Notes under the pieces: generated by a model
What the model saw: the letters and a program-made list of their open reading frames with translations, nothing else
The model's database searches: none
What the model was told of the DNA's origin: nothing
Made by a program: the position numbers and the translations under genes
DNA from: Nematopogon swammerdamellus
Lineage: Eukaryota > Arthropoda > Insecta > Lepidoptera > Adelidae
Assembly (NCBI GenBank): GCA_946902875.1
Contig: OX336342.1
Location: 9,665,523-9,729,522, forward strand
DNA: 64,000 bases
Reading direction: 5' to 3'
Shown here: positions 32,801 through 44,782 of the stretch, one piece after another
How the letters are laid out: each line of letters opens with the position of its first letter
Numbering within the stretch: the first letter of the stretch is position 1

Positions 32801-34928
32801 TGCTTAATGTGATCCCGGCTAATACACTTTCCAGAGTAATAGGTACCCTCTTTTGTGTTGGTAACAATACTCCCCCCCTTAATACGCAATCAATCCCGTT
32901 TAGGAGGTTCTGGCTCTGTCGGGGAGCAGTTAGGGTAGTTTTCAGGTACTAGTCACCAGTTTGTGCCGGGTACGCCAGCGGTTAGTTCTTGTACTAGTCA
33001 CTTTAGTCCCGTTCCCCTCAATTGGCTGTCATCTGCTGTGTGTTGTGAGTGTTGTATTCCCATGTAAGTGAATAACCAGATTATTTTTCAATAAATGAAT
33101 ATAAATTACGGCAAAAATAAATAATACATTTATACTACACTGTAGTATGCGTGGTAATGTACTAACATTATTAAGTTCTTAGTACTTTTTCAAAAGTACT
33201 TAGGTATTCAAATTTCACGAAGGCTCTTTACACCTGATGCACTTAATTAATAAGTCTTTGTACTCAGAACTCTCAGTAAAATGGGTAATCTGGCTCTTTA
33301 GCTGTATTTTCGATAAACTGTAAGCAAGCCCTTGAAATATCCGGCATAGCAAGAAAATCATTCTGTATATTGTAATGAATAATAACTGTAAAAATATGTC
33401 TTAAATAAATGGTTAAAAATGTATTTTTTTTTTCAGAAAATGATAGCAGATGAGGAGGTTCCGGCATACAAAATGTTCACGCACGAGCCGGAGAAGAAGC
33501 GCAAACGACGACACGCCAAGGAGAGACGCGAGGCCAAGGAGGTCGAGGAGTTCCAGAAACAAGAACAGGAAGAAAAGGGTACTGTTATTTACATGTAGCA
33601 GAACTTGTGGTGTCGTTCCACCTGATTGTACAGAGCTAACGATGCCTATTGTTCAATCCAAGGTTCAAGGTTCAAAATTGTTAAAAAAAAAAAGGTTGTA
33701 AATATGATGCCCGCATGATAAGAGTCTGTGTGTGCCCATACCTAGATCCTACAAGAAAATATATTTATGTAGAAGTAGAGAGGGAACATGAACAGGGAAT
33801 TACAGCCCCTATATGTATAATATAGACTACCTGTTCACCATGTGGAATTTGAAAAATGTATAATTAATAATAACTATGGTCAAAAACAAAAAACCCAACT
33901 ATGAAAAACAAAAAAGAACAAACAAGTTACTTTTGTAATATATTTTGAAAAATTTAGAATAAGTACTAGTAAAACTTTGGCAGTCAGATATCTTTAGTTA
34001 TCGGTCATAATTATATATTACTTGAACGTAGTCAAGTCGCAAGTCTACTTTGAACAAACTTGCTTTACATGTCGTTCGACTCAAAAGGCACTAACCAAGC
34101 CATTATGCGCCTAAATGAGGACCTAGATAACGTCTTTGATTGGGCTAGGCGAAATACCCTATTACTAAATATAAGTACATAATACAAGAAACAGGTGGGC
34201 CATTTCTTATGTTTCTAACGGGCTTCCCATTTCTTACGTGCCCTCTGCTCGGAACCTTGAATTCGTAATCGACAGCGAGTTCCGTTTTCAAGAACATATA
34301 AATTTTAAATGAAGAGCAGCCTTCTAGAGGCTTAAGGTCTTTATAATATTAGGCCCTACCTATCTGAAAAGGTGAAAATATTGCTAACTGATGCTCTGAA
34401 CCTTACGACAATTGTGATAAGGTGTATGGCCCGTGGTTACTGACCATATTGGTCAGTAACTAAAAAGAAAAAGGAATATTGAAAATGAAAACCAGATGAG
34501 GTTGTCATTTGGCGTGCTTGATTTATGAAGACGTACAAACGAAAATACCAAAATATATTAATGAAAAGCTTATCTGGTTCCGGTACATGCATGCTAGTTT
34601 CCAAGATATGGATTTTTAAAATTTACTTTTTCATCTAATGTAAAAGTAGATATAATCGCAGTGTGTGAATCACCATGACTTACTTTAATGCCACTGCCCT
34701 CCCCCCGCAGACAATGAAATGTATAATGTTTAAATGTTATTAATTTCAGAAAACGGGAAGGCGGATCTGGCTGTGATGATCAAACAGAAGCAGCAGGCGC
34801 GAGGCGAGTCCTTCGACAGCTTCGTCGATGGCCTGGCTGCTAAATACGGCGGAGGCTCTTCCAAAACATCAAAAAGAAAAGCACCACCCAAGGCAGCTCC
34901 TGCGAAGAAACGCAAAACGAAGAAATAA
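29823..34928 (+). CDS. DNAJC9: DNAJC9-like J-domain histone co-chaperone
   Basis: Five exons: 29823-29916, 30312-30581, 30999-31126, 33437-33578 and 34750-34928. All phases agree (813 nt, 270 aa plus stop; the human protein has 260). The start is MPALLAQCKHYFKSDDLYKV, and the J domain runs from about residue 15 to 82 with the HPD triad at 44-46 (LLVHPDRVSEEEK). An acidic stretch DDEDDAVSERNWSDYWR follows, then the helical region (YLEGKGDMNYIVDHV, about 124-160) that in DNAJC9 contacts histone H3-H4. The C-terminus is Lys/Arg-rich (EKKRKRRHAKERRE, and a KKRKTKK end) and probably nuclear-localising. The family recruits HSP70 to newly folded histones. Intron 3 holds an iterated motif and a 79-bp module; intron 4 holds a LINE remnant. 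Each intron has a clean GT-AG pair. Confidence 0.93.
31310..32125 (+). repeat. Cluster of GTAACGAAA motifs in DNAJC9 intron 3
   Basis: About nine copies of (G)TAACGAAA occur in 800 bp (near 31315, 31342, 31360, 31732, 31741, 31750, 31924, 32095 and 32110). Two share the longer form TGTAACGAAACTCTAAA. Spacing is irregular, so this is not a simple satellite. Probably an unclassified transposon. Confidence 0.6.
32708..32784 (-). repeat. 79-bp dispersed module, copy 4
   Basis: On the plus strand it starts AAGGTGTGGAACTAAGC and ends GTGTTAATCGA, matching 1402-1480 in the same orientation with a handful of changes. It lies alone in DNAJC9 intron 3, without the rest of the non-LTR leader beside it. 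Confidence 0.7.
34060..34440 (+). pseudogene. LINE reverse transcriptase remnant in DNAJC9 intron 4
   Basis: Conceptual plus-strand reading, with frameshifts and a stop, gives LNEDLDNVFDWARRNTLLLN, then LDSEFRFQEHINF, then GLYNIRPYLSEKVKILLTDA. This is the thumb region of a jockey/CR1-type reverse transcriptase. Degraded and non-functional. Confidence 0.7.
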
Positions 34929-35345
34929 CTTGTTTATACGATCTCTTTAACCCCTCAGGCGTCGCCTGAAAAGTCTGTCCGAAAAGTCGTAACTTTTGAT
35001 GTGAGCGATTCTTATGCATAAGGGCTCCGGGAACTAAACATAAATACATACTACACGCTTTATCTTGACAATCGGGGTAAGCAGACTAATCGGTGTTGTG
35101 CTGCAAGAACTCCAGTTAATTATATCACAACACCGACCAACATGTTTAGCAAAGGACAAGATAACTATCGAGCAGCAAGTAAGCACGAAACCACCTGTTG
35201 CATGACTCGGTGGGAGGATCGTGCCAAGCTGAGAGTTTGCTGTCCTGTCGCCCTTTAGCACGGCATGAAGTACCAGCCCCACTCGGTACAACAAAATGTT
35301 TTTGAAAAAAATATATGATCACCATAACAACTTTACTATGTTTTT
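34929..35345 (-). repeat. Head-A SINE-like repeat downstream of DNAJC9
   Basis: About 35041-35289 is a minus-strand head-A copy, starting GTACCGAGTGGGGCTGG at 35289. It contains CAGCACAACACCGATTAG-type text and CCCGATTGTCAAGATAAAGC and ends near 35041. Its head is shortened compared with 57443-57772. The DNAJC9 3'UTR occupies the left part. Confidence 0.65.
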
Positions 35346-35721
35346 AATTAGAAAAATGCAAATCGTAAATCATTGGAAAAAATACATCCCGACCTCGAAC
35401 CTGGAGTCGATTCGATTCGAACCTGGGTCTCTGGCTTGAGCCGCCAACGCGATAACCAACTACACCACCGGGCTGTTTACGTATTATCTCCAAATTTTCG
35501 TTCTATTGCACCTTCATGATGTCGCATAATTTTTGCGAACAGTCAACTTGCACGGTTCCACATATAACCTTATGCTGTCGTCACCAAAGTCGTATTTGGC
35601 AACAGCCCGGTGGTGTAGTTGGTTATCGCGTTGGCGGCTCAAGCCAGAGACCCAGGTTTGTATCCTGGTTGGGATGTATTTTTTCCAATGATTTTTGATT
35701 TGCATTTTTCTAATTAAAAAT
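35343..35721. repeat. Foldback pair of tRNA-like units
   Basis: Arms 35343-35474 and 35604-35721 are inverted copies separated by 129 bases. Each contains a tRNA-like sequence. The right unit (35603-35674, plus) has a 7-base acceptor-like pair with two G-U pairs and one mismatch, an anticodon-like arm (stem TTGGC/GCCAG, loop GGCTCAA), and a T-like arm CCAGG/CCTGG. Position 33 is G rather than T and the D arm is poor, so it is not a working tRNA gene. The left unit has a 20-base internal duplication. Both are followed by GTATTTTTTCC. Confidence 0.65.
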
Positions 35722-35885
35722 GTATATAAAGTGAGTATGTGCTTAGTACTAACATATAAAAATAAAATAACTTTACTATGGGAGGAATCTTGACAAAATT
35801 TCCAACAAAGTTATAACACACAAATGCGTAAACACCTACAATAACACCACATTCACTTCACAAATTTAATGATCGTTTCACTTTC

Positions 35886-36755
35886 ATGATCGAGGCGACA
35901 TTTCGAGAGCTTATTGCGTCGTCACACCGACGTCTGACGGGTTTGGCCCAACTGCGCGTAGCAGGATTATCCTCCGATTCTGCTAATCTTAACATTATAT
36001 TACGGAAATGTATAATGTTCTGTAATGTGATCTATTCTGCATCTCGTCGGGTTAGTGTACAGATGTCGCATGCCCATTTTAATCAAACTGAGATATTCAT
36101 TTTAATCAAACTGAGATATTCAATTTTGAATGTTTGACGCATGTTTGACAGTTCAGGAATATTTGAAATAAGTTTTTTAAGTTTATTTTTATGTTTAATT
36201 TAGATAGAACATTTAGTTGTTAATCGGACTGAATAAATAATGCAATTTTGGTACCACTATTTTAAATAATTTTTAAGATTATTTAACAAGAGGTGTGGAC
36301 ATGCAACATCTCTGCTACCATGTTGCAACAAATTGGTTGTTGCAACAAATTGTCATAATGTTGCATGTCCGGACATACAACATATTGGCGCAAACTGTGT
36401 TACTTGTTAGGTGTATTTAATACCATATTGTTGTACATTTCAGAGGACATGCAACATATTGGCGTGGAAGATGTGAATCCATGATAAGGCTAAGGCGCAA
36501 AAATGTGTTATATGGACATGCAACATTTGTGCAGCATTTGTTTTGCATTTTATGAACTTGTAACATAATTTCACTTTAGAAATACTGTCTGTACGATGGA
36601 ATGTTGGAGTTGCAACATTTGTGCACCTAAACTTTGGCCTTTTAAAAATATTTTTGCATCATTAAGTCCAAAGTGACCAAAATGGACATGCGACATCTGT
36701 GCACTAACCCGACGATTCTGTGAGATAATCCTAAGATTAGTGTAACGTAAGGTCA
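35886..36755. repeat. Foldback element with iterated GGACATGCAACAT motif
   Basis: Arms 36045-36080 and 36679-36714 are 36-bp inverted copies with two mismatches. Weaker similarity continues outward on both sides (both have TAATCTTA-type text and a GGCCCAA edge). Between them, variants of GGACATGCAACAT recur near 36297, 36353 (inverted), 36373, 36444, 36512 and 36683, often followed by ATTGGCG or TTGTGCAC. No open frame of note. Confidence 0.65.
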
Positions 36756-36879
36756 ATTGGGCCTTATTCCCTGTTGTTAGTTTTAATGCTTTTGTAACTT
36801 TTTGCTGAATTTCACTGAGGATTTATAGTGCGTACAAACATTATAAATTGTTTTATTGTATTTATATCCACGATTCCTT

Positions 36880-37085
36880 CATCGCAGGAGAGCTTTGACG
36901 CAGCTGCTGTGGTAGCAGCCAAACTGCACTATGGGAGTTTAACAACGCGTCTTCTGTAATTTAACCCTGGTTATATTTTTTTAAACCACCAATACAGGTT
37001 TATAATCTCTGTTTGGGGAGAAAACTCGCATAGTGCCGTCCGTCGCAGCTGCAGCAAAACTCTCCTGCGATGAAGGACTCGTTTT
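36880..37085. repeat. Inverted repeat flanking an AT-rich centre
   Basis: TTCCTTCATCGCAGGAGAGC near 36885 and its complement GCTGCAGCAAAACTCTCCTG...GAAGGA near 37050-37075 form arms. The centre contains TTTTTTTAAACCACCA, also found at 17826 and 18490. The right arm's complement also occurs at 19275-19310, in Sec11 intron 1. One dispersed, unclassified element is likely. Confidence 0.6.
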
Positions 37086-37589
37086 CTCTCCTACTCTAAT
37101 TTCAAACTTTGAATAACCATTTTGTCGCCGCATATGGACACATCCTTAAATGCATTTGGTTTTGAATTGATTGATGTACTCTGGTAGCAATACTCTTTAT
37201 TGATGGTATAGTCCTTCAGTATCGATGAAAGGGCTCAATATAGTCACGGAGAAAAATGTTAATGACAAAACAATTATAAATTTTCTCTTTACATTGTATT
37301 GTTTTTTTATATATTAGGTACACCACAAAAAGAAGGAAAGGTAAAGAATGAGATTATGTTGAAAGCCTACCCTGTAGCCTGATTGCCTAACCTACCCAAC
37401 TGAACTCCACCGTAGGCTCCACTTATTTGTGGCATCCACAGATTCGTGCTAATACAAATATTACAATGGTTTCCAGCACAGCTTTGAAGTTTAGCTGTCT
37501 CCACCCTACTAGAGATGCCTTTTTACCTGATTCTTCTACATAAAGTTGTACTCGTAAACGCTTAGTAGAGTAGGCTGAACATTATGCGC

Positions 37590-37850
37590 GATTACTGTGA
37601 TAGAGTGCAGTGGAGGATAGGATGCAGTGGAGAGTAAGCTCAAGTGGCAGTGGGCTGGGTACGTTAACCGCAGACAAGACCGTTGGAGTAACCGTGTCAT
37701 ACACTGGCAGCCGTGGACAGGAGAGTGTGGGAAGGCGACCCGCCAGATGGGACGATGACATCAAGTACGTCCGGCAGATAGCAGTGGTTCGGTACCGCTG
37801 TAGGCCGGGAGGACTGAGGCCGATAGGTACACACGAAAACACGTCCGTGC
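37590..37850 (+). pseudogene. LINE RT C-terminal remnant
   Basis: The plus strand reads LKWQWAGYVNRRQDRWSNR, then WQPWTG, with a frameshift before the DDIKYV end. It is related to the fragments inside the two hAT copies but stands free of hAT termini. Non-functional. Confidence 0.7.
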
Positions 37851-37901
37851 GCGTCGATAAAAAACATGTGTACAAAATTGTGTTAAATCAATTTATTTAA
37901 T

Positions 37902-38515
37902 CTTTTTTTTATGGGAACTGACGGTTGCTACATCACCTACAACATCCGTGATGTGAGCCCTTAACACCGGGTGAACTAGGTGCCATGTCAGTGCTTTCCT
38001 TCATTTAATGTCGGCTATACTGAAATGGACGGAAAACACAAACTATTTACAGTCAGCGCGTACGTTCGTGGCCTCCGGCAGGAAAGCGAGAATGGAATGT
38101 ATTGTGTTGTGAATCAATCTCTGAAAGTAACGACATTTACAAAACCTCTTTTTTATTTATGGCATTAAATTATTTATCTAATAAGGTTTTATTGCGTGGT
38201 TGAAGTACGAAGACAAAACAGGGATAATCGTTTAAAGATCTATCGGCCTCCGCCCGCAGAGGCCACGAACGTGCGCGCCAACAGTACAAAGTAGCCGTTT
38301 CGACCGACGTTTCGTTCAGTGCGGTGGTATCAACCCGGGCGGGATAAACCCTACCACCTAGTAAGGTAAGAAGGGAAGGGGCCTACCTAGTTTTATGTGG
38401 AATCCGAACCACGGTCAGCCTCCAACAGTCGAGCGGTCAACTATCCAAGTACTGACCGCACCCAGGGTTGCTCAATAACAGTTGACCGACTGCACCACTG
38501 AGCTACCGAGACTGG
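37902..38515 (-). repeat. 5S-type SINE interrupted by a MITE
   Basis: Minus-strand SINE: T run at 37902, body, 5S-like head with GTACTTGGATAGTTGACCG, and a start at about 38515. The body is split between ACTATTTACA (38050) and AGTACAAAGTAGCCG (38283) by the element at 38052-38282. Intact copies read straight through. Confidence 0.82.
38052..38282. mobile_element. 231-bp MITE with 24-bp inverted ends
   Basis: GTCAGCGCGTACGTTCGTGG opens it, and the inverse of GTTGGCGCGCACGTTCGTGG closes it (21 of 24 bases match over the TIR). The uninterrupted SINE copies define the insertion. The target duplication is unclear, so the superfamily is left open. Confidence 0.78.
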
Positions 38516-38937
38516 CATACTGCTTTTACTTAGTTCTGTACAAAAAAACTGACATGTATGTATCCCTACTTTAACGCTAACGCAGCCATATAAAATGAAC
38601 CCATCTTTAATAGTAGCTTCACACGCACCTAACGATTTCTTTGCGCACATCTAGGCATGTCCATGGGCGTCGTTAGACACCTCATTGGTTGTGAGGCAAA
38701 AACGCAAACTCAAAAACGCATGCGCAGCGCAAGTTTGCAGTTACGTTTGTGGGAAGTATTTGTGCAAATTGCTAGGATTGTGCAAGCCTAAAAAGTAGTT
38801 CTATTTTTAGATTCCCCAATCCTTTTTTTTTTTGTGGTACATGTTTATATATAATTTTTTATTAGGTAGCGATGCAATGCCGTAAATAAAAAGAAAAAAA
38901 GAATGTACCAGGACTCCTCAATACGGGAGTTCCAGGA

Positions 38938-39332
38938 TTTTTTTTTATTTTTTATTATTATTTTATTTAAACTGACATAGTTCGCTTGGCTACAATCTAC
39001 ATATAACACTCGCGATTGTAGTGGTGGTGTCGGCCTATAACACCTTGGCGAACTAGTAGGTGCCATGCCGACGCTTCCCTCTGGTCGTGGCGGACTTCGA
39101 CCGACCTTTAATCCAGTTCGGTGGTATAAACCCAGGCAGATCGTACCCTACCTTACTTACTAGGTAGTACCTAAGGCAAGGGGAAGGGGCCTACCCTACG
39201 TTTTATGTGGAATCCGAACCACGGTCAGCCTCAACGGTCAAGCAGTCACCCATCCAAGTTCGCGCCCACCCGTGCTTATGATCACGAACGGCGGTCGAAC
39301 CATCGCACCTAGCTCCGACCTACCGAGGCTGA
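38938..39332 (-). repeat. 5S-type SINE, diverged
   Basis: Minus-strand copy from an A/T-rich tail at 38938 to TATCAGCCTCGGTAGG at 39332. The 5S-like part (GGTGGGCGCGAACTTGGATG, GGGTGACTG) and the body are recognisable but heavily mutated. Confidence 0.8.
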
Positions 39333-42300
39333 TATACCTATCCAAAATTTTGAAAATGATTTGTGCGAAATTTATTTTTGGGAATTTCACACACTTATTT
39401 ATTGTAAACCGTGGGAAAAACTATAAATTTTCACAATTTCAAATTCAAGTATATTCATTAAACTTGTTTAAAAAAAATTTATTCATCAAATATTTTAAAC
39501 ATAATTTCCCATAAATAAATACAAAAGTTTTGGCTGTGCGAAAATTAGTCAATAAAGTAGTACCTAATGGTAAAGCAAAATCACACAATATATCTATATA
39601 ACTTTATCCGGCTCGAAGGACCAGTTTCATAAAATACCTTTACTTACACGTCAAACTGGACAAGTAACAGCCAATTAATAAATCTGAAGTGTTTAAACGG
39701 CACAGTTAATATTTAATAAAACAACACCATCAAAACCCCAATAAACTAAAGCCCCCCCCATCCATCAAAAACGGCGGCGGACCTCCGCAGTGGACCACAC
39801 ACGACGAGGCACGCGCTCCAAATGCCGCCGAGCGTTTTTATTGGTCGTCAGAAGGCGGCCCGTTTTGTTCGTGCATCTCCGGCGCCGCTCGGCGCGGCGG
39901 GCGGCACTCGGCCGGCTGTGTTGCTATCGCACGCGCTTGCGCATGGGGGCAGTGAGAAACTTGACGTTTATTTTCCTTAATAAGATTCCAATTTGTCAGT
40001 TAGGGGGCAGCACTGGACCACCTCGAACTGGTTTGACTACTCGTGCACCTCGCCGCGCCGCGCGTCGCGCTGCGGCTTTCGGATCGGAGTGTTGGCCGTC
40101 GCAGTTAGTTGCTTGCCAATGCGTTTGAGGACAGGTACTTACTAGGATTTATAAGCTTTTAGCAAAGCTGCCTGTCTGCGTTGAAATTATGTAAGCACTC
40201 TTCGCTAAGATGGATATTGGATAGGATAGATCCAAAGCTCTTTAATTGTAGTGTTGATGTTTTTATTAAACTAATTTTTTAACGTTTCTGGAGAAGAAGC
40301 GTTACTCATAGATCAGTGAATGATGAAAGAATGAATGAATAATTAATTTGAAGTACCTACCTAAATGTCAAATAATTAAAATAAAATAATATTTCTATAA
40401 AACGTTACGATACGATCCCAAGAGATATTAGAGTTCACCTTTCGGAGCATTTAACTTTAAATAGAAGAAATTTTATATGAAATAATATTTTACCATATTT
40501 AATCATCATCATGGATTATCTGATTATCTGATTATCTCACTATGCCTAACACATACTAGTGAATAGTGAAGTCACAATATTCGTGATTTTCAATACTTAA
40601 TCAAATGTGTTTTGAATTCCTAAGTGAACTTGCTATAATATTTTGATACTACTTACATGCGCTGTAGATGCTCAGTTCCACCGCGCGCGGTTCGGTATGA
40701 GCAAGCCTGGGTTGGCGCAGGATGGTCGCCGGATGGGAAGGGGGGGGGGGGGGGGGGGGGGGGAGGGTGGCACTGGCAGCGGTCAGACGCTGAGAGGACA
40801 GGCGCTCCGGGAAACGGACCCGGATTCCCGAGACATTTTTGACAAATTCGCAAAAAGTGGAAGCGATTTCGACTTGTGTTCGACCAGACTGGGCGTCTTT
40901 TTAGCCGCAGGTTGAGGCTTTTTGCTGCCCCGAATCAACGCACCGTTGCTAATTGTAATGAGTCCTGTGAATGTGGCGCAAAAGTGATTGTAAGCGCATT
41001 TTCTTTGTGAATTTGTAAGTTTTGAACCGCCGCCGCCGAAAGAAGACGGTTAAATCATAAATTAGGAGTGCGATCTTCTCGATATATCTAGGTAACCGAA
41101 TCAAGGTAAGCTTTTCCAAATATAGACAGGACTTATTCAGGGTTTCCTTGAAAATAGTAGAATTGCATTTCAAACCACTATTCATTCTGTACTCAGTGGA
41201 GCGGTATTAGGTTCACGTATGACCTACGTACAAAGAATCATATTATTATGTACTTAGGTATAGGTAACTTAGGTACCTTCGCGAATCGCGACTATTTCAA
41301 AATCTAATAGTTATTGCAGTATTAAAGTATAATACAAATTGTTGATGAGGCGTATACATAAAGCATGTTCAACTTGTAATTGTAATGAAGAAAATATATA
41401 TATTATATTTTTTTGCCTCGTCGACTATTTCTATGTACATTTGTAAAAATAAATATAAATAATCGTCTTCGTTGGAGTCTTTGTTCCAAGTGCCACAGCG
41501 AATTCGATCGTGATTTTAATGCAGCCAAACATATTATTTTAAACTACACAATGTTAGATGTCAATCTTCTGTTGGCCATGCACATGTAGGTATGCGCGTA
41601 ACCCTTTCGCCTGTGTATTAATGAGCGAGATGAAATAAGTTTGATGCATTTCAACTAAGTTTCATCTCGCTTGAAAGGGTTATTAGTAGACTTACGTAAA
41701 GCAGAGCCAAAAACGTGCGGTGGCCGGTGCGGCGGAAACAAAAGTAACTTCAGGTCAATATTGGGGCAGTGATAATGGAGAATAAGAAAGACTGACCCGA
41801 AGTCGGTATGCAATCTCGACCACTCCTTTTCTGGATCCATCTTATCTAGAGTACACAATATGCAGTTCGATGGCACCGGTTCGATCAAGAATTAAAAAAA
41901 CATGTAGAAAGTAAGGCAAAATAATACCTATCTATAATGCATCTATTTATTTTCAGTAGTAAAACAGATATTACAATAATGAACACATTGAATAATTTAA
42001 TTCTCTATCATTACCACGTCTTGTATCTAGTCAGTGTTACTAAATTAATAAATATTTGTACATAGTTTATGTAGGTAACCAGCGTAGGGTTAAATTATTA
42101 TGATATTTTATTTACAGTTTTCATATAGGTAACAAGAGGTTTTTCTTGAAATATGTTGTCACAATGAAGTCGCTGATATTTTGAGGTATCATATATTATT
42201 TGAAAAAGTGGAAATCATATTTATGCTGTATGGAATGGTAAGGCCGTTAAAGCACCGCCATCTAGAAGCGCAATATTAAGTGATGTCATTGACGCTAGAT

Positions 42301-42861
42301 GGCGTTAATACGGATTATTTATACCTACATACTCGTATATAGCTGAGTAGAGAGAGAGCAGCGTTTTCCACGGCTCTTGTCTATTAGATTGAGCAATTTC
42401 AATCTCTATTACGGAAATAATGAGGTTTAGCACGAGATATAAGTTTTGGGAACGTTTTTTTTCTAGAAGTGTTTTAATGCTTGTAACATCAGGATATTGT
42501 ATCGATCCCCCAGGCCAATGGGAAGCGTGACTCTAGATGTTCGCCGAAAGGCACAATAATTTGTACAAGCTATTAGTAGTGGCGCGCAGTCGGAATGTGT
42601 ACAAATTGTTTTAAGACCTCCTTCATTTTGGAGTAACTACGACTGCATTTAGATGCACTCAGGCAAGAAGTGTTGAGCAAATAACTTCTAGTCATTGATT
42701 TGCCTTTAGGCTGATGCCGAACCCATTTTTTACTAGATGTGAACGTACAACACTCTAACCACATGGAGTATAGGGCAATAGGATCTGAAAATAGGTAGAT
42801 AATTGCATACATTTGGTGTGAACAAAAAGTACCTAATTTGCGAGAAAAATGCTAGGTATTG
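39333..42861. other. Intergenic DNA with a GC-rich island and a poly-G tract
   Basis: No gene recognised. A GC-rich, CpG-rich island occupies 39770-40135 and ends with a donor-like GAGGACAG|GTACTTAC; it could be a promoter and non-coding first exon, possibly far upstream of hedgehog (inference). The plus-strand run of 24 G lies at 40740-40763. An inverted repeat (AGCGAGATGAAA and TTTCATCTCGCT) lies at 41605-41682. The rest is AT-rich, without clear elements. Confidence 0.45.
40740..40763 (+). repeat. 24-base poly-G run
   Basis: An uninterrupted run of G, followed by AGGGTGG. It could form G-quadruplexes on the plus strand. Its length is likely to vary between individuals or be misassembled. 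Confidence 0.9.
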
Positions 42862-43196
42862 TTTTTTTTTTTTTTTTTTTTTATTGAAACTGACACGGTT
42901 GGCTACATCACCTACAACATCCGTGATGTCAGCCCATAACACCGGGTGAACTTGGTGCCACGTCAGTGCTTCCCTTCGGTCGTGCCGGCTACACTGAACT
43001 GGACGGAAAACACAAACTATTTACATAGCCGTTTCGACCGACCTTTCATTCAGTGCGGTGGTACCAACCCGGGCGGGTTAAACCCTACCACCTAGTGATA
43101 TAAGAAGGGAGTCATATCCCTTAGTCGCCTTTTACGACATACACGGGGAGAGATGCAGTGGGGCTATTCTTTTAAAGTACCGGCCCCACACGGTAC
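42862..43196 (-). repeat. Head-A + shared-body SINE
   Basis: The minus strand starts GTACCGTGTGGGGCCGG at 43196, runs through AAAAGGCGACTAAGGGATAT into the same body as the 5S-type SINEs, and ends in about 21 A (T run 42862-42882). There is no 5S-like section. Confidence 0.83.
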
Positions 43197-44782
43197 TTGA
43201 CAGTTTACTCCAAATGAGCTGATGAATTTGTCGGTTTATTGGTTTGCCTGTTTGTTTGCCTATGCATCACTTACAACACTTACTGACTGAGTACTAGGTA
43301 CATATTTTTCATTTTTAGTTTTCAGAAAAATAATTTACAGTTAGACTATAAAATTCAGCATCACACCCTTATTTATAACTGAGCAGTGGGGATGAAAGTG
43401 AACGCAGAAGCCTATAACATATTATATTTAGATATTTATTTAATTGATTTAAAAAGAAGTAATTATTTGTTAAGTGAATATGGAATTGATTTCTCTAAAC
43501 TGGCATTAGGTATTATATCAAGCATCACGATCTGACTATGCTCACACGCTGGTAAACAATTGGGTACCTAATCGTTTCTCCAACTAGGTAATATTGCTCG
43601 ATGATTTATATTATAACTCCTAGAGTGCAGTCCTAGCCATAGTCCCTAGCCGTTGTACAGTACCTGCGTGCACCGCGCAAACATTAGCCACCTGCCGCGT
43701 CAAGGACTTAAACTGAGCACACCCAGAGTGTCGTCCGAAAACATCTCGAATTCCCCAATCGGTATTTTGACAAGGCAAACATGATTTTTGACAGCGGTGA
43801 GCGTGAGAGCAGTGTCGCCACCTACAGCTCTGCGGGTCTGTGGGTCCTCGGCAGGTGAGACCGACTAATGGACACCGAGCGACAAGTGGAGGACCAACAT
43901 CGGAGGCCGACTGTGTTTTAAACTGTTTGCCTTTCCATAAAGCACTTGAATGGGGTTTGTCGTTTGCGTTTTGGATACACGACGGGCGGCGGGGCGGGGC
44001 GGGGCCGGGGGCGCGAGCTGCGGTAAGCGGCGGATCTTATTTTGTTGACGAAGATAAAGATCAATATTATAAAAGTGATTCACAATTTCTAATTTACAGT
44101 CACAAAAATGTACCTACCTATGGGCACAGCTATGGGGATCATAAAATATTTTTGAGATTTTGAAAATAGTCAAAGTTTTTCATTTAATCTGCCCTTAAAA
44201 TTCTGATAATCATTGCTGAATCAACCTGTACAGGGAGCGGCTCACTACTTATTATGTAGCTATGAATAAAGGTACCTACTCGTATATACACCTATTAAGT
44301 GTACAACCTGTCAGTGATGTGTATTACCTAACCATTTATATTATAAGCCATCCTATATAAAGTCAATGGTATAACATATGGGTTCGCCTGCCAGCCTATT
44401 TTAAGGGGGCGATCCCCCCATCATCGCCGTCCATAGATTTGCCGCTGGCTGCGGTCCTCCGTTGAGCGGCCTTCGAGGAGATATGTTTGCACTCTCGCAA
44501 GGTTCTTTCTTTATAGCGCCCGCCAACAAAGGCATTATGGCAAATAAATGAATGAAATGCACGCAGCGCGACGACGACGGTTAGCTGTGGGCGGTGTGCC
44601 AAGATTCGTAAACGAATCTAACTGAAATTTTGTTTAAAAATATATCGAATTTCAAACGTGGTACGTACGAAAGTTGCAAATGAAAGTACCAAAAATTTAG
44701 TAGAAACACAAATGTGTCGACATTTGCTGAAATATCACGCTGCTGAGATTCACGATTGATGATTCCCGGCAGTAAATAATGC
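43197..44782. other. Intergenic, nothing recognised
   Basis: Mixed AT-rich sequence with a GC-rich stretch at 43980-44030 (GGCGGGGCGGGGCGGGG). No gene, RNA or transposon end was recognised. Confidence 0.4.

Noticed and set aside
35603..35674. Functional tRNA gene
   Set aside because: The D arm is poor, position 33 is G, the acceptor has a mismatch, and the unit is part of an inverted duplicated repeat.
35886..36755. CRISPR-like array
   Set aside because: The motif copies are imperfect, irregularly spaced and in both orientations, and this is a eukaryotic nuclear genome.
40643..40915. Open frame with a poly-Gly run
   Set aside because: It is created by the 24-base G run; no homology recognised.
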